Assembly: GCA_965369375.1 (NCBI GenBank)
Contig: CBDUQN010000074.1
Location: forward strand, 1 to 15,527
Direction: 5' to 3'
Length of the DNA: 15,527 nt
Source of the DNA: CBDUQN01 sp965369375
GTDB lineage: Bacteria; Krumholzibacteriota; Krumholzibacteriia; Krumholzibacteriales; Krumholzibacteriaceae
Part shown: piece after piece, positions 1-7,144 of the stretch
Layout: each line of letters begins with the position of its first letter
Numbering within the stretch: the first letter of the stretch is position 1
The notes under the pieces: generated by a model
Databases searched by the model: none
Told to the model about the DNA's origin: nothing
The model's input: the letters and a program-made list of their open reading frames with translations, nothing else
Program-made: the position numbers and the translations under genes

Positions 1-100
1 CTATACGAATATTGCCCCTGAAAATGTAACTTTATTATTTTGTCATCCCTTAGTAGTGGTATCATTTGTGGTTTCGGAATAAAGACTCAGGACTTCAAGC

Positions 101-931
101 GTGAGCAAAGAATACATAATCAATAGCATTGAAAATGCAGTAACAATAGCAACAGCATTATCAAAGAGCTGGTTTAGGGGTCAACCCAAACAATACGAGG
201 ATTTGACTCCAAAAATATTCAGACCTATATATACTGAGAAAATATATCAAGAGCTCAAACCAGATGCGGAATTTGTTTTCGTTGAGAATTTCAAACGATC
301 TGCTCCTGCCATTCAATCAAATTTGCCTCCTATAGATGATGATCTTTCTTGGCTTTTTCTTATGCAACATCATGGCTCTCCTACGCGATTATTAGATTGG
401 ACTGAAAGCGGTTTGGTAGCATTATATTTTGCCGTGGAAGATCATTCAGAAGAGGACGGAGAATTATGGGCCATGCTACCATATCCATTAAATGATCATT
501 CGGGGTATTGGGGAGTTCCTACTTTAAATAATCCATTTATACAATTCTTAGCTAAAGAATCGCATCGTTCCAATTCGGCCGCCTTAGCAAGAGATATGGG
601 CTTAAAATCAATTCCTCGGTTCCCCGTGGCTCTAAGACCAACATTGAATTTTCCTAGGATGATTGCGCAGCTTAGTGTTTTTACTATTCATCCAAAACCA
701 AATGATGGCAATTCGATCAGTGAATTACTGCCAGATAAAAAGCATTTAGTGAAATATAGAATACCGGCAAAAATAAAACGTAGATTATTATATGATTTAG
801 CGGCTTTAGGAATATTGCCACATACTTTATTCCCCGACTTAGATTCTCTATCCAAGTCTATAGTCTATGAAGCAAACATTGTGGCATATGCACCACCTGA
901 GCCGCCTAAATTTGAAAACGAGATCGATTAA
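101..931 (+). CDS. FRG domain-containing protein
   Basis: A 276-residue protein with the hallmarks of the FRG domain (named for its Phe-Arg-Gly motif): WFRGQ at residues 24-28, QHHGSPTRLLDWT at 89-101 and ALYFAV at 107-112. FRG proteins are common in prophages and islands; their biochemical role is not established, and some are linked to phage defence. No membrane segment or signal peptide is seen, so it is probably cytoplasmic. The GTG start at 101 is supported by an in-frame TAA at 80-82 and an AGGA eight bases before the start. The stop shares one base with the ATG of the integrase gene (TAATG), which suggests translational coupling. The gene is clearly more AT-rich than the integrase that follows it, pointing to separate origins. 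Domain call is strong; function is open. Confidence 0.9.
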   Translation: MSKEYIINSIENAVTIATALSKSWFRGQPKQYEDLTPKIFRPIYTEKIYQELKPDAEFVFVENFKRSAPAIQSNLPPIDDDLSWLFLMQHHGSPTRLLDWTESGLVALYFAVEDHSEEDGELWAMLPYPLNDHSGYWGVPTLNNPFIQFLAKESHRSNSAALARDMGLKSIPRFPVALRPTLNFPRMIAQLSVFTIHPKPNDGNSISELLPDKKHLVKYRIPAKIKRRLLYDLAALGILPHTLFPDLDSLSKSIVYEANIVAYAPPEPPKFENEID

Positions 932-1941
932 TGAAAAAGACCAAACACCCCGGCATCTACTACCGCACCAACAAGGATGGATCCCGCACGTACTATCTCC
1001 GCATCAAATCCAGAAGCCAGCAAACCTGGCTCGCGGTCGGCCGGAAGATCACCGACGCCAAAGAGCTCCGGAACAAGATCAAGGTCGAACAGGCAGAGGG
1101 CAAGCTCGGTGTCATCAGGCCGAAGAAATACACATTCCGCGAGCTCGCAGATGAATACTGGAAATACTACACAACGAAGGGAACCAAGAGAAACTGGGAT
1201 CGGGTGAGGTCTCTTATTAAGCAACTCAACTCTCACTTTCGAAACATCGAGATCTCCAACATCACGCCCTGGACCATAGAGCATTACATCCGCAAGCGTA
1301 AAGAGGCGGGGAAGAAACCGAAGACAATCAATACCGAGCTCGACTACCTGCGTGCCATTCTGAACAAAGGCGCCGAGTGGGGCATGCTCCATGCGGTTCC
1401 GAAGATCAAAGGACTGCCGCTCGTCGAGCGACGCGCGCGGATCCTGAGCGCCGAAGAGCTCGAGTACATCCTCGACAACGTCTCCCAGGATCACCGAGAC
1501 GCGATTTTGATAGCTCTTGATACCGGTATGAGGCTCGGAGAGATCCTGCGGCTCGGTCCCGAGAATCTCGATTTGAAAAATAACCTAATCAAACTCGATG
1601 ATACGAAAAGCAAAAAGCCCCGTGATATACCGCTTACCGCCCGGGCCAAAGAGATCATCGAACGGCGTCTTCTGAAATACAAAGGCAAGCTGTTCAAATA
1701 CAAGTCCGGGAATCGTATGGCCGGTCAGTTCACGTACGAGAGACAGAAGCTCACAGAGATCAGCCCCTGGCGGTTCCACGATCTCAGGCACAACTTCATC
1801 ACGAAGCTGATCCAAGAGGGAATTGATCCTTATACGGTTATGGAACTCGCCGGCCACAGCAAACTGGAGATGGTCACACGGTACTTGCATACGAATGAAG
1901 AAAAGAAGCGGGAGGCGATTGGGAAATTGGAAGATGAATAA
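931..1941 (+). CDS. Tyrosine recombinase / phage-type integrase
   Basis: A 336-residue site-specific recombinase of the lambda integrase family. The catalytic set is complete: Arg201 in TGMRLGE, a Lys in the beta-hairpin TKSKKPR (about 226-229), His283 and Arg286 in HDLRHNF, His309 in LAGHS, and the nucleophile Tyr318 in TRYLH. An N-terminal arm-binding-like region (about 1-60) is followed by a SAM-like core-binding domain (about 65-165) and the catalytic domain (about 170-330). It presumably integrates and excises the island at the nearby tRNA-Asp. It starts on the last base of the FRG stop codon with no strong ribosome site of its own, so translation may depend on the FRG gene. Length and motifs are normal, with no sign of decay. 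Composition is closer to the host than to its AT-rich neighbours. Confidence 0.95.
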   Translation: MKKTKHPGIYYRTNKDGSRTYYLRIKSRSQQTWLAVGRKITDAKELRNKIKVEQAEGKLGVIRPKKYTFRELADEYWKYYTTKGTKRNWDRVRSLIKQLNSHFRNIEISNITPWTIEHYIRKRKEAGKKPKTINTELDYLRAILNKGAEWGMLHAVPKIKGLPLVERRARILSAEELEYILDNVSQDHRDAILIALDTGMRLGEILRLGPENLDLKNNLIKLDDTKSKKPRDIPLTARAKEIIERRLLKYKGKLFKYKSGNRMAGQFTYERQKLTEISPWRFHDLRHNFITKLIQEGIDPYTVMELAGHSKLEMVTRYLHTNEEKKREAIGKLEDE

Positions 1942-1955
1942 AATATTACTTTTGC

Positions 1956-2537
1956 CTATGAAGCAATATTAACTCTTACTAATTCAGTTGTTGATATTTC
2001 TTCCTCTCTTGTTTCTTCAATAAAATTGACTCTATTTTCATTAAAAATCTTCTTAGAAGCTCTCTGGATAAGTGGATTAGTTAAACCCCAGAAAAGCACT
2101 TTCGAGAAAATTCTGGCGATGAAGTTTGATTCGAATATCTCCTGATAAACGAATACATGAAATCGCGCAACAAGTTCAATGACACTTTCTTCTTGATCTT
2201 TTAATTCTTCCATGATTTGCATGAATTGATCTCTATATTTGACGTCTTCCTTAGATTTCTTTATTGCACGATAAAAATTGACTATTGTAAAATGCTTTCT
2301 GAACATGTCGAAATAATGGATTGTATCATTGATAAAAGTCAAATAGACCCTTGCAATAATTGATTGAGGAGAAAGGCGTTTGTCATATAAGGCCTTTATA
2401 AAATCCCTTCGCAATTGACAGAATTTATACAGGACATCGTTTCTTCTAATTGTTGCTCTAAGATAAAGAGTGTTTGCAGTTAAATAAACGATACCAATAA
2501 TTGAAACCGTATAAAATACAACCTCAACTTTCATCAT
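1956..2537 (-). CDS. Hypothetical protein with N-terminal membrane anchor
   Basis: A 193-residue protein I do not recognise. One hydrophobic segment lies at about residues 6-26, followed by a long, charged, mostly helical region (about 27-193) rich in Arg, Lys, Glu, Phe and Ile, with repeated short hydrophobic patches around 115-160. It is therefore probably a bitopic inner-membrane protein with a cytoplasmic helical domain. Its start overlaps the end of the upstream 102-residue membrane gene by 14 bases, so the two form an operon and may form a complex. It converges with the integrase gene, leaving only 14 bases between the two stop codons. Strong AT richness marks it as island cargo. A role in defence or in exclusion of other elements is possible but not shown. 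Confidence 0.75.
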   Translation of the reverse strand: MMKVEVVFYTVSIIGIVYLTANTLYLRATIRRNDVLYKFCQLRRDFIKALYDKRLSPQSIIARVYLTFINDTIHYFDMFRKHFTIVNFYRAIKKSKEDVKYRDQFMQIMEELKDQEESVIELVARFHVFVYQEIFESNFIARIFSKVLFWGLTNPLIQRASKKIFNENRVNFIEETREEEISTTELVRVNIAS

Positions 2538-2832
2538 CGTTCTCCTTAAAACCTATGTTTTTTAAATAGGTATCACGATAGAGCCTATTATCCGCTGCTA
2601 ATCTATCAATCTCATCCTGCATTTGATTTATAAGCCGTTTTTGTGTGCTTCTCTGCATAACAATTAAATAAAGTACGAGTACTACTAACAAAGCTCCAGG
2701 GATGCCATGTTCTCTACATAATGTTACAAAAGCATCAATTGCCTTGTTCCAAATTTTCTCCTTTCCTTCGCTACCAAATATGAAAATAAGAATTATTATT
2801 ACTACAACTAATATGGGAAGAATTCTCTTCAT
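2524..2832 (-). CDS. Small membrane protein, two TM segments and coiled coil
   Basis: A 102-residue protein with a very hydrophobic N-terminus (about 4-20), a second membrane segment at about 44-59, and a charged helical tail (about 60-95) with coiled-coil character around DEIDRLAADN. The size and layout resemble small phage or island membrane proteins, but I cannot assign a family. The ATG at 2832 is fixed by an in-frame TAG only six bases upstream (2836-2838); no clear Shine-Dalgarno precedes it, which is unusual here. It is the first gene of a two-gene operon; its stop overlaps the start of the next gene by 14 bases. A good promoter lies at 2903-2931. Confidence 0.7.
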   Translation of the reverse strand: MKRILPILVVVIIILIFIFGSEGKEKIWNKAIDAFVTLCREHGIPGALLVVLVLYLIVMQRSTQKRLINQMQDEIDRLAADNRLYRDTYLKNIGFKENDDES

Positions 2833-2902
2833 ATTCTAGGCAAAAATACGGAGCCGCACTTTGATCAGACTTTCTTAGGATATTTCCTCTGGTTGGAATA
2901 AC

Positions 2903-2931
2903 ATTAGACCAAGCATGCAAATTCGTGTCAA
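2903..2931 (-). promoter_or_regulatory. Sigma70-type promoter of the island membrane operon
   Basis: On the minus strand, TTGACA (2926-2931) and TCTAAT (2903-2908) are separated by 17 bases: a perfect -35 and a 5/6 -10. The predicted start is near 2896, giving a leader of about 64 bases before the 102-residue membrane protein gene. No other minus-strand gene lies between, so this promoter should drive the pair 2832-1956. Confidence 0.65.
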
Positions 2932-2958
2932 GTAGAATCGAATAATTTTAAAACCCCG

Positions 2959-2980
2959 AGTGACTAAAAAGTGACTAAGA
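2959..2980. repeat. Tandem 11-bp direct repeat near the attachment site
   Basis: AGTGACTAAAA (2959-2969) is followed immediately by AGTGACTAAGA (2970-2980), with one mismatch. It lies between the island genes and the tRNA-Asp 3' end, where integrase arm-binding or excisionase sites are often found. That function is inferred from position only. Confidence 0.6.
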
Positions 2981-2984
2981 AAAT

Positions 2985-3028
2985 AAATGCAACCCGCGTA
3001 ACTACTTAGAATTATTTGGGTTGCATTT
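2985..3028 (-). terminator. Stem-loop after tRNA-Asp, probable terminator or att structure
   Basis: AAATGCAACCC (2985-2995) pairs perfectly with GGGTTGCATTT (3018-3028), an 11-bp stem with a 22-base loop, nine bases past the CCA end of tRNA-Asp. Read on the minus strand the right edge is AT-rich (ATTTTCTT) without a clean T-run, while the plus strand has TTTTTCTT after the stem. It could end the tRNA transcript or form part of the island attachment region. Confidence 0.5.
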
Positions 3029-3036
3029 TTCTTATC

Positions 3037-3114
3037 TGGCGGGGCCGACGAGACTCGAACTCGCGACCTCCTGCGTGACAGGCAGGCGTTCTAACCAAAC
3101 TGAACTACGACCCC
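3037..3114 (-). tRNA. tRNA-Asp (anticodon GTC)
   Basis: A full 78-base cloverleaf with encoded CCA. The acceptor arms GGGGTCG and CGGCCCC pair over seven positions with one wobble. The anticodon stem CCTGC/GCAGG holds the loop CTGTCAC, giving anticodon GTC. The T loop TTCGAGT lies on the stem GCGAG/CTCGT. The D arm is GTTC/GAAC with loop AGTTTGGTTA. No bases deviate from a functional tRNA, so the island insertion has kept the gene intact. Its own promoter seems to be at 3169-3197. Confidence 0.96.
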
Positions 3115-3134
3115 GAAATGCCTATTTCAAAACT

Positions 3135-3157
3135 AAAAAAGGCAGATATCCACTGCC
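3135..3157 (-). terminator. Rho-independent terminator-like hairpin after the GH3 gene
   Basis: On the minus strand GGCAG (3157-3153), a 7-base loop and CTGCC (3145-3141) are followed by six T (3140-3135). It lies 37 bases after the GH3 stop codon and fits as the end of the murein operon. It also falls between the apparent tRNA-Asp promoter and the tRNA, which makes its effect on the tRNA transcript an open question. The stem has only five pairs. Confidence 0.6.
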
Positions 3158-3168
3158 AAATCACACAA

Positions 3169-3197
3169 TTTATAACAGAGAGAACACCTCCTGTCAA
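3169..3197 (-). promoter_or_regulatory. Strong sigma70-type promoter before tRNA-Asp
   Basis: TTGACA (3192-3197) and TATAAA (3169-3174) on the minus strand are spaced 17 bases apart. The TGA inside the -35 box is the stop codon of the GH3 gene. The predicted start near 3162 leaves a leader of about 48 bases before the tRNA, to be removed by RNase P. Confidence 0.7.
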
Positions 3198-4831
3198 TTG
3201 GTTTTTGGATGTGCGAGACGGTGAACGATTTCGTCCGCCGCCCCATCGTAGATCCCGTATGTAACGAGGACGGCCTTATCAGGCGCCAGAAGCTCCGCGG
3301 CGTACGGCCGGCCGCACACGGCGACGACCGCGGCACCGGCGGTGAACTCCACGAGATCATCTCCGGTCAGAGGCTTCCTGCAGAGCAGAAACAGTATCTC
3401 CCTCGTGCCGGTGGATGCCTTGGCGCTCCGCAGCGCATACAGTTCGGTCCCTCTCCCGGTGTCGGGATGCTCGCAGCACTCTAATCGTTCCAGATCGTTG
3501 AAAGCATATCCTCCCCCCGATCCCTGATCGCCCGAAACACCCCTTCCCCTGCCTCCCGCCAAGCCTTCCTTCACAGAGGCAATGAACCTCCCCACCACTT
3601 CGTTTCTAAAGTCGCTCGCATGGCCGAGAAATGTTATCCGTGCATTCTCCATTGAGGAGAGAGGCAGGAGTGATTGCTTATCACTGAATAATGTAATGGA
3701 TTTTTCTGCAACCTCGCGGTAGGGATCCCGGACATCCGTCTCTCCGCCCGCGGACACGCCGCCGTGCATCTTGAGCGCATCGAGGTAAAGCTTCCGTATC
3801 CTGCCGAGTGAAGCGGCGGAAAGTTCCATGAAGCGACCATGCCAGAAAGGATCGTTCTCATCGATGCCGGAGAGGCACGATTCGAGCTCCTCGAAAACAC
3901 GGTCAACCGGCCTCGAGAAGAGGAGCAGATCGTTTCCCGCTTCGAGAGCCATGCGAAGCACATCGGAAAAATCCCTCTCCCGGCCGGCATAGGCGCGGTC
4001 GATAGCGACGATATCCTCGCCCCCGTGCTCTATCATCCATACCCCGGCCATCTCGAGCGCATCCGTCATGACGACACCCTCGAATCCGCATTCAGCGCGA
4101 AGCAGGCCGGTGACGATCTTTCGATCGAGTGAAGCGGGGAGCTCCGAACCTCCGGGAACGATATGGCCTGTCATGACGGCGTCCGTGCCGCTTTCGATGC
4201 CGCTGATGAAAGGCGCGAGATCAAACCTTCTCAGCTCATCTAAATCGTTGCCGAGGATGGGAAGGGTCACGTGAGAGTCGCTCGCAGAGGAACCATGGCC
4301 GGGAAAGTGCTTCAGACAGGTGAGCAGCCCCGAGTCACGAAGCGCCGCGACCGCTTCACCGACAAACAAGGATACGGCATCTGCGCCATCTCCGAAGCTC
4401 CTCGTGCCGATTACCGGATTGAGGGTTTGCGAATTGATATCGGCCACCGGCCCGAGGAATATATTGATGCCGCACCGTGAGACTCGCCGCGCCGTTTCGT
4501 TATAGACGCTCTTGCATAATGAAAGGTCACCCGCCTGCCCTATGGCCATCTGGGACGGAGGAACCCCGATGGCCCGGTAGAGGACCGATATCCTCCCTCC
4601 CTCGTGATCGGCGGCCACAATGGTCGAACGGCCGCCCGCCCCCGGGATAATGGCGCGGATATCGGCCGTCAGTGAGCGAAGTTGAGATTCATCGGAGACA
4701 TTCCGTCCGAAGAGAATGACGCCGGCCGGAGGATATTTCGAGAGAAGAGCGCGCTCCCGGGCGGTGAGGGAAGTTCCCGAGAGACCCACGAGCAGATGCG
4801 GCGCCAGTCTCGATAATAATTCGCCCGTCAT
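3194..4831 (-). CDS. GH3 beta-N-acetylhexosaminidase, NagZ-like, two-domain
   Basis: A 545-residue glycoside hydrolase of family 3. The N-terminal barrel (about 10-350) carries the NagZ signatures: DHEGGR at 75-80, KHFPGHG at 174-180, the acid/base loop Asp185-Ser-His187 and the nucleophile Asp257 in MTDALEM. The Asp/His dyad after KHFPGHG is specific to N-acetylglucosaminidases, as opposed to beta-glucosidases of GH3. The likely reaction is release of GlcNAc from GlcNAc-(anhydro)MurNAc muropeptides. A C-terminal region (about 365-545) matches the second GH3 domain in position, as in the longer Bacillus-type enzymes; enterobacterial NagZ stops near 340. No signal peptide is obvious, so the site of action is uncertain. 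The ATG at 4831 lies four bases after the stop of the SpoIID gene, with GGTGA upstream, so the two are co-translated. The stop codon lies inside the tRNA-Asp -35 box. Confidence 0.93.
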   Translation of the reverse strand: MTGELLSRLAPHLLVGLSGTSLTARERALLSKYPPAGVILFGRNVSDESQLRSLTADIRAIIPGAGGRSTIVAADHEGGRISVLYRAIGVPPSQMAIGQAGDLSLCKSVYNETARRVSRCGINIFLGPVADINSQTLNPVIGTRSFGDGADAVSLFVGEAVAALRDSGLLTCLKHFPGHGSSASDSHVTLPILGNDLDELRRFDLAPFISGIESGTDAVMTGHIVPGGSELPASLDRKIVTGLLRAECGFEGVVMTDALEMAGVWMIEHGGEDIVAIDRAYAGRERDFSDVLRMALEAGNDLLLFSRPVDRVFEELESCLSGIDENDPFWHGRFMELSAASLGRIRKLYLDALKMHGGVSAGGETDVRDPYREVAEKSITLFSDKQSLLPLSSMENARITFLGHASDFRNEVVGRFIASVKEGLAGGRGRGVSGDQGSGGGYAFNDLERLECCEHPDTGRGTELYALRSAKASTGTREILFLLCRKPLTGDDLVEFTAGAAVVAVCGRPYAAELLAPDKAVLVTYGIYDGAADEIVHRLAHPKTN

Positions 4832-4835
4832 GGAA

Positions 4836-6149
4836 TCACCGATATATCGATCTTATCTCGGCGCCGGGGTAATAGTGGTTGAGTATTTCATCCATTCGAT
4901 AGCCCATTTCGGCCATCTTTATGGCCCCCGCCTGGCACATGCCGATCCCATGGCCGTTACCCCCGCCCACGAGGTTGATCGAAGAAACCCTCCCGCGCGC
5001 TTTCTTCACGCTCACTTTGAACATCGTGCTCTTGAGGATCTTGCCGGAGCCTGATTTAGGTCTCAGAACCCACCGTATACGGTCACCATCGATCCGATGC
5101 GTTCCCTTGTCGGTGACAATCTCGATCGATGTCACCCTGCCGTCGGGAGCGGTGCCGACTACCTTCAATTCCTCGAGTTTGCCGACCGCCGTGGATCTGA
5201 TACCGAGCTCCGCCGGCAGCGTTTGGCGAAGGATCCGCTCGAGGGTGGTGCCGCTCCAGTATACCCGCCAGCGAAAGTGCGTCGATCCCCGGCAGAACGA
5301 CTTGGAAGGTTCTTCCGGCGCCGCATCCCGGCCCCCATAGAGGAAGGGATATGGAGTCTTCCAGGGCCAGGAAATCCGTATATCCGCCGTATACCCGCCG
5401 CAGCACGCGCAGTAATAGGTTTTCGCCGGCTCCCCGTTCCAGACGGCTACCCGGCCGCGCGTCTCCTCGACAGCCTCCGTCGCCTCGGGATGTTCCCCCT
5501 TCACACCCTTATATACCTGGTCCATGATAGTGGCCTTGAGATCGAAGAGCTCGTCGCGCTTCTCTGCGATCTTGCTCAATGCGTACGAGCGCGAAGCGAC
5601 CGCCTGTACCCGATAGGCTTCATACCGCTCCGCCGTCAGATATCCGATCTCTGCGGGCAGGACACCCTTGATGTAATCATCCACATCGAGAACGTTGATC
5701 GTAATAACACCGCCGTGCGAGGGCATAAATACGAATCCGCCGCGGTAGGGGTTGCCGTTTATATACATGTTCTTTTCAGAAGTATGCCGTATCGAGATAA
5801 TCGGCGACTTGTGCACGGTCCCGCCGCGGCTCTTGATGATCTCGACCTCTCCGCCGTCAGAGCGAACGACAAAGTCCCCGCCCGTCTTGAACTTCATGAG
5901 AACCGACGCGTCCTGGCTCTCGCCGAGCACAAACGAGGAGGGCACCTTCACCCGCACCGTCTTGCTCGCCTCGAGGATCAAAACCCTGACGCTCGGCGCG
6001 TATCCATAGGCTAAGGATGGTTTCAGTTCGAGCGGTTCCACGTCGGCCGGAGGAGGCACCTCGGCCACCCGCGGGCCGCCGCATGAAAGAACCGCCAGAG
6101 ACAAAAAAAGCACCGCCGACAGCCAGCGCCGAATCAGTCTTGTATCCAT
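4836..6149 (-). CDS. SpoIID/LytB-domain lipoprotein, probable lytic transglycosylase
   Basis: A 437-residue protein counted from the ATG at 6149. A frame-extending TTG at 6155 is less likely because GAGAGG lies directly against it but six bases from the ATG. The N-terminus is a lipoprotein signal (hydrophobic stretch, then VLSCGG with the lipid Cys at about 23). The SpoIID/LytB domain (about 150-430) shows VDDYIKGVLPAEIG with the catalytic-type Glu at about 167, VQAVASRSYAL near 182-192, the Cys-rich CACCGGYTAD near 247-256, and the terminal block GHGIGMCQAGA near 399-409. SpoIID enzymes cut peptide-free glycan strands. As a lipoprotein it should act in the periplasm or on the outer membrane. 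It lies between an AnmK-like gene (51 bases upstream) and the GH3 gene (four bases downstream), so it fits a glycan-strand degradation and recycling operon. Confidence 0.93.
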   Translation of the reverse strand: MDTRLIRRWLSAVLFLSLAVLSCGGPRVAEVPPPADVEPLELKPSLAYGYAPSVRVLILEASKTVRVKVPSSFVLGESQDASVLMKFKTGGDFVVRSDGGEVEIIKSRGGTVHKSPIISIRHTSEKNMYINGNPYRGGFVFMPSHGGVITINVLDVDDYIKGVLPAEIGYLTAERYEAYRVQAVASRSYALSKIAEKRDELFDLKATIMDQVYKGVKGEHPEATEAVEETRGRVAVWNGEPAKTYYCACCGGYTADIRISWPWKTPYPFLYGGRDAAPEEPSKSFCRGSTHFRWRVYWSGTTLERILRQTLPAELGIRSTAVGKLEELKVVGTAPDGRVTSIEIVTDKGTHRIDGDRIRWVLRPKSGSGKILKSTMFKVSVKKARGRVSSINLVGGGNGHGIGMCQAGAIKMAEMGYRMDEILNHYYPGAEIRSIYR

Positions 6150-6200
6150 GGCCAACCTCTCACAACGGGCATGAAACGTTTCGAATACGAGACACTGATA

Positions 6201-6911
6201 CTAAGCGGGGAAAAAGAATTCACCGCACAATACGGCCTTTCCCTTCCCTCCTGTTATGCCTGTATGCCTCAACGCACGGAGCGTCGGGCGTTTCGCATCT
6301 TTCGATTCACCATGGGCCCCGCACAACTCACTGCTCTCGTGAAACAGCGATTCATTGGCGAGTACCGCAACAGCCACAGCCTCTCGAACCTCACTCTCGA
6401 GACCGAATTTCTCTATCATTTCACCGAGCATCCCCTGCAACAGCGATTCGCTGAGCGGCAGAAAAACACCGTCCCCCTTCTCGGAACCGATACCGAATCT
6501 GCTCGCAACGATCCTGCCGGTCATTTCGCTCACAATCGCCGGATCGCCCGGAAACATCAATCCGCCTACTTCGATGCATTTCAAACCGACAAGATCGATT
6601 TCCTCCGGCGCGAGAGAGAGCTCCTCTATCGATTCGAGGTAGAGATTCGAGATGTGGTGAGTAATGAGAAAATTCATTCCCGCGATCTCCTCGGAATCGA
6701 AATCATGATTCTCATCGAAGGCCTTGAACGCCGCGAGAAGGTCACGAGGAACCGCGTGGCTCTTGAAACCAAGCAGATCGAGAACGGTATTGTCTCCGCT
6801 CCCGCTGACCTCAACAACGGCCGCACCCAATCGATCGGGTGAATTGCCCGTTTCGATACCGACGACATTCCTCTTGGCTCTTTTTTTCAAGGCATTCAAT
6901 CTTTTTCTCAA
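6201..6911 (-). CDS. AnmK-like protein, shortened and probably inactive
   Basis: A 236-residue protein resembling anhydro-N-acetylmuramic acid kinase but far shorter than the usual 370-390 residues. Recognisable blocks, in family order: GIETGNSPDR (18-27) in place of the GxMSGTSLDG phosphate loop; IDLVGLKCIEVGG (105-117) where AnmK has IxxIGCHGQT; PAIVSEMTGRIVASRF (124-139) then GDGVFLPLSE (146-155), where AnmK has TGI-VVxDFRxxD-xGGxGAPLVP; and EAVAVAVLANESL (177-189) like the C-terminal EALAFAWLA helix. The catalytic Asp of DFR is Ser137 here, the loop differs, and the middle of the kinase fold is missing. It may be a pseudoenzyme or a decaying gene, yet the frame is intact. TTG at 6911 is the start: an in-frame TGA lies at 6915-6917 and GGAGGG sits seven bases upstream. 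First gene of the murein operon. Confidence 0.72.
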   Translation of the reverse strand: MRKRLNALKKRAKRNVVGIETGNSPDRLGAAVVEVSGSGDNTVLDLLGFKSHAVPRDLLAAFKAFDENHDFDSEEIAGMNFLITHHISNLYLESIEELSLAPEEIDLVGLKCIEVGGLMFPGDPAIVSEMTGRIVASRFGIGSEKGDGVFLPLSESLLQGMLGEMIEKFGLESEVREAVAVAVLANESLFHESSELCGAHGESKDAKRPTLRALRHTGITGGKGKAVLCGEFFFPA

Positions 6912-6918
6912 ATTTCAG

Positions 6919-6924
6919 CCCTCC
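6919..6924 (-). promoter_or_regulatory. Ribosome binding site fixing a TTG start
   Basis: GGAGGG on the minus strand, seven bases before TTG at 6911. With the in-frame TGA at 6915-6917 this decides the start of the AnmK-like gene, since no ATG or GTG is available at the N-terminus. Confidence 0.8.
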
Positions 6925-7045
6925 ATACGATCGACCTGACGGTGACGGATCACCGGCCGATACCTCTTCGCCACTATTGCTTCCATCGAGCAGACGGGCA
7001 CGAGAGATACCGCGCGGGATCCCATGCCGCGGCTGCTACTGAAAC

Positions 7046-7075
7046 ATCTTAAAAAACAATCGATTGTAAGGTAAA
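7046..7075 (-). promoter_or_regulatory. Weak candidate promoter for the murein operon
   Basis: TTTACC (7070-7075) and TAAGAT (7046-7051) on the minus strand, spaced 18 bases, each 4/6 to consensus, in the 233-base gap between the C25 peptidase and the AnmK-like gene. An overlapping palindrome ACAATCGATTGT (7057-7068) fills the spacer and could be an operator. The gap shows no convincing terminator for the peptidase gene. Confidence 0.3.
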
Positions 7076-7144
7076 GGAATTTTTTACAGAAAAGGCCGGC
7101 CGCAGCGAATCTCGAGCGCGTCCCCTCCCCTTCCACCCGGGGCA

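Larger units (their letters stand above)
1..3036. mobile_element. Genomic island inserted at tRNA-Asp (one end only)
   Basis: This block sits directly against the 3' end of the tRNA-Asp gene and carries a tyrosine recombinase, the usual arrangement for an element that uses a tRNA 3' end as attachment site. The FRG gene (101-931) and the membrane pair (1956-2832) are visibly much more AT-rich than everything after about 3200, while the recombinase gene is closer to the backbone in composition, so the island looks like a mosaic. The orientation of genes also changes: plus-strand genes occur only here. The distal attachment copy was not found in the first 100 bases, so the island continues to the left of the window. 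The exact right boundary is inferred to lie in or just beside the tRNA 3' end at 3037. Confidence 0.65.

Noticed and set aside
1..100. Promoter for the FRG gene and a left attachment copy
   Set aside because: TTGTCA and TATCAT are present but only 14 bases apart, too close for a normal promoter. No copy of the tRNA-Asp 3' end was found here.
3021..3224. Plus-strand open frame of 67 codons
   Set aside because: It is the antisense reading of tRNA-Asp and its promoter; the familiar GPTRLELATSCVTG string is a known artefact of antisense tRNA-Asp.
6171..6842. Plus-strand frame of 223 codons
   Set aside because: It lies antisense to the AnmK-like gene, which has family motifs, a ribosome site and operon context.
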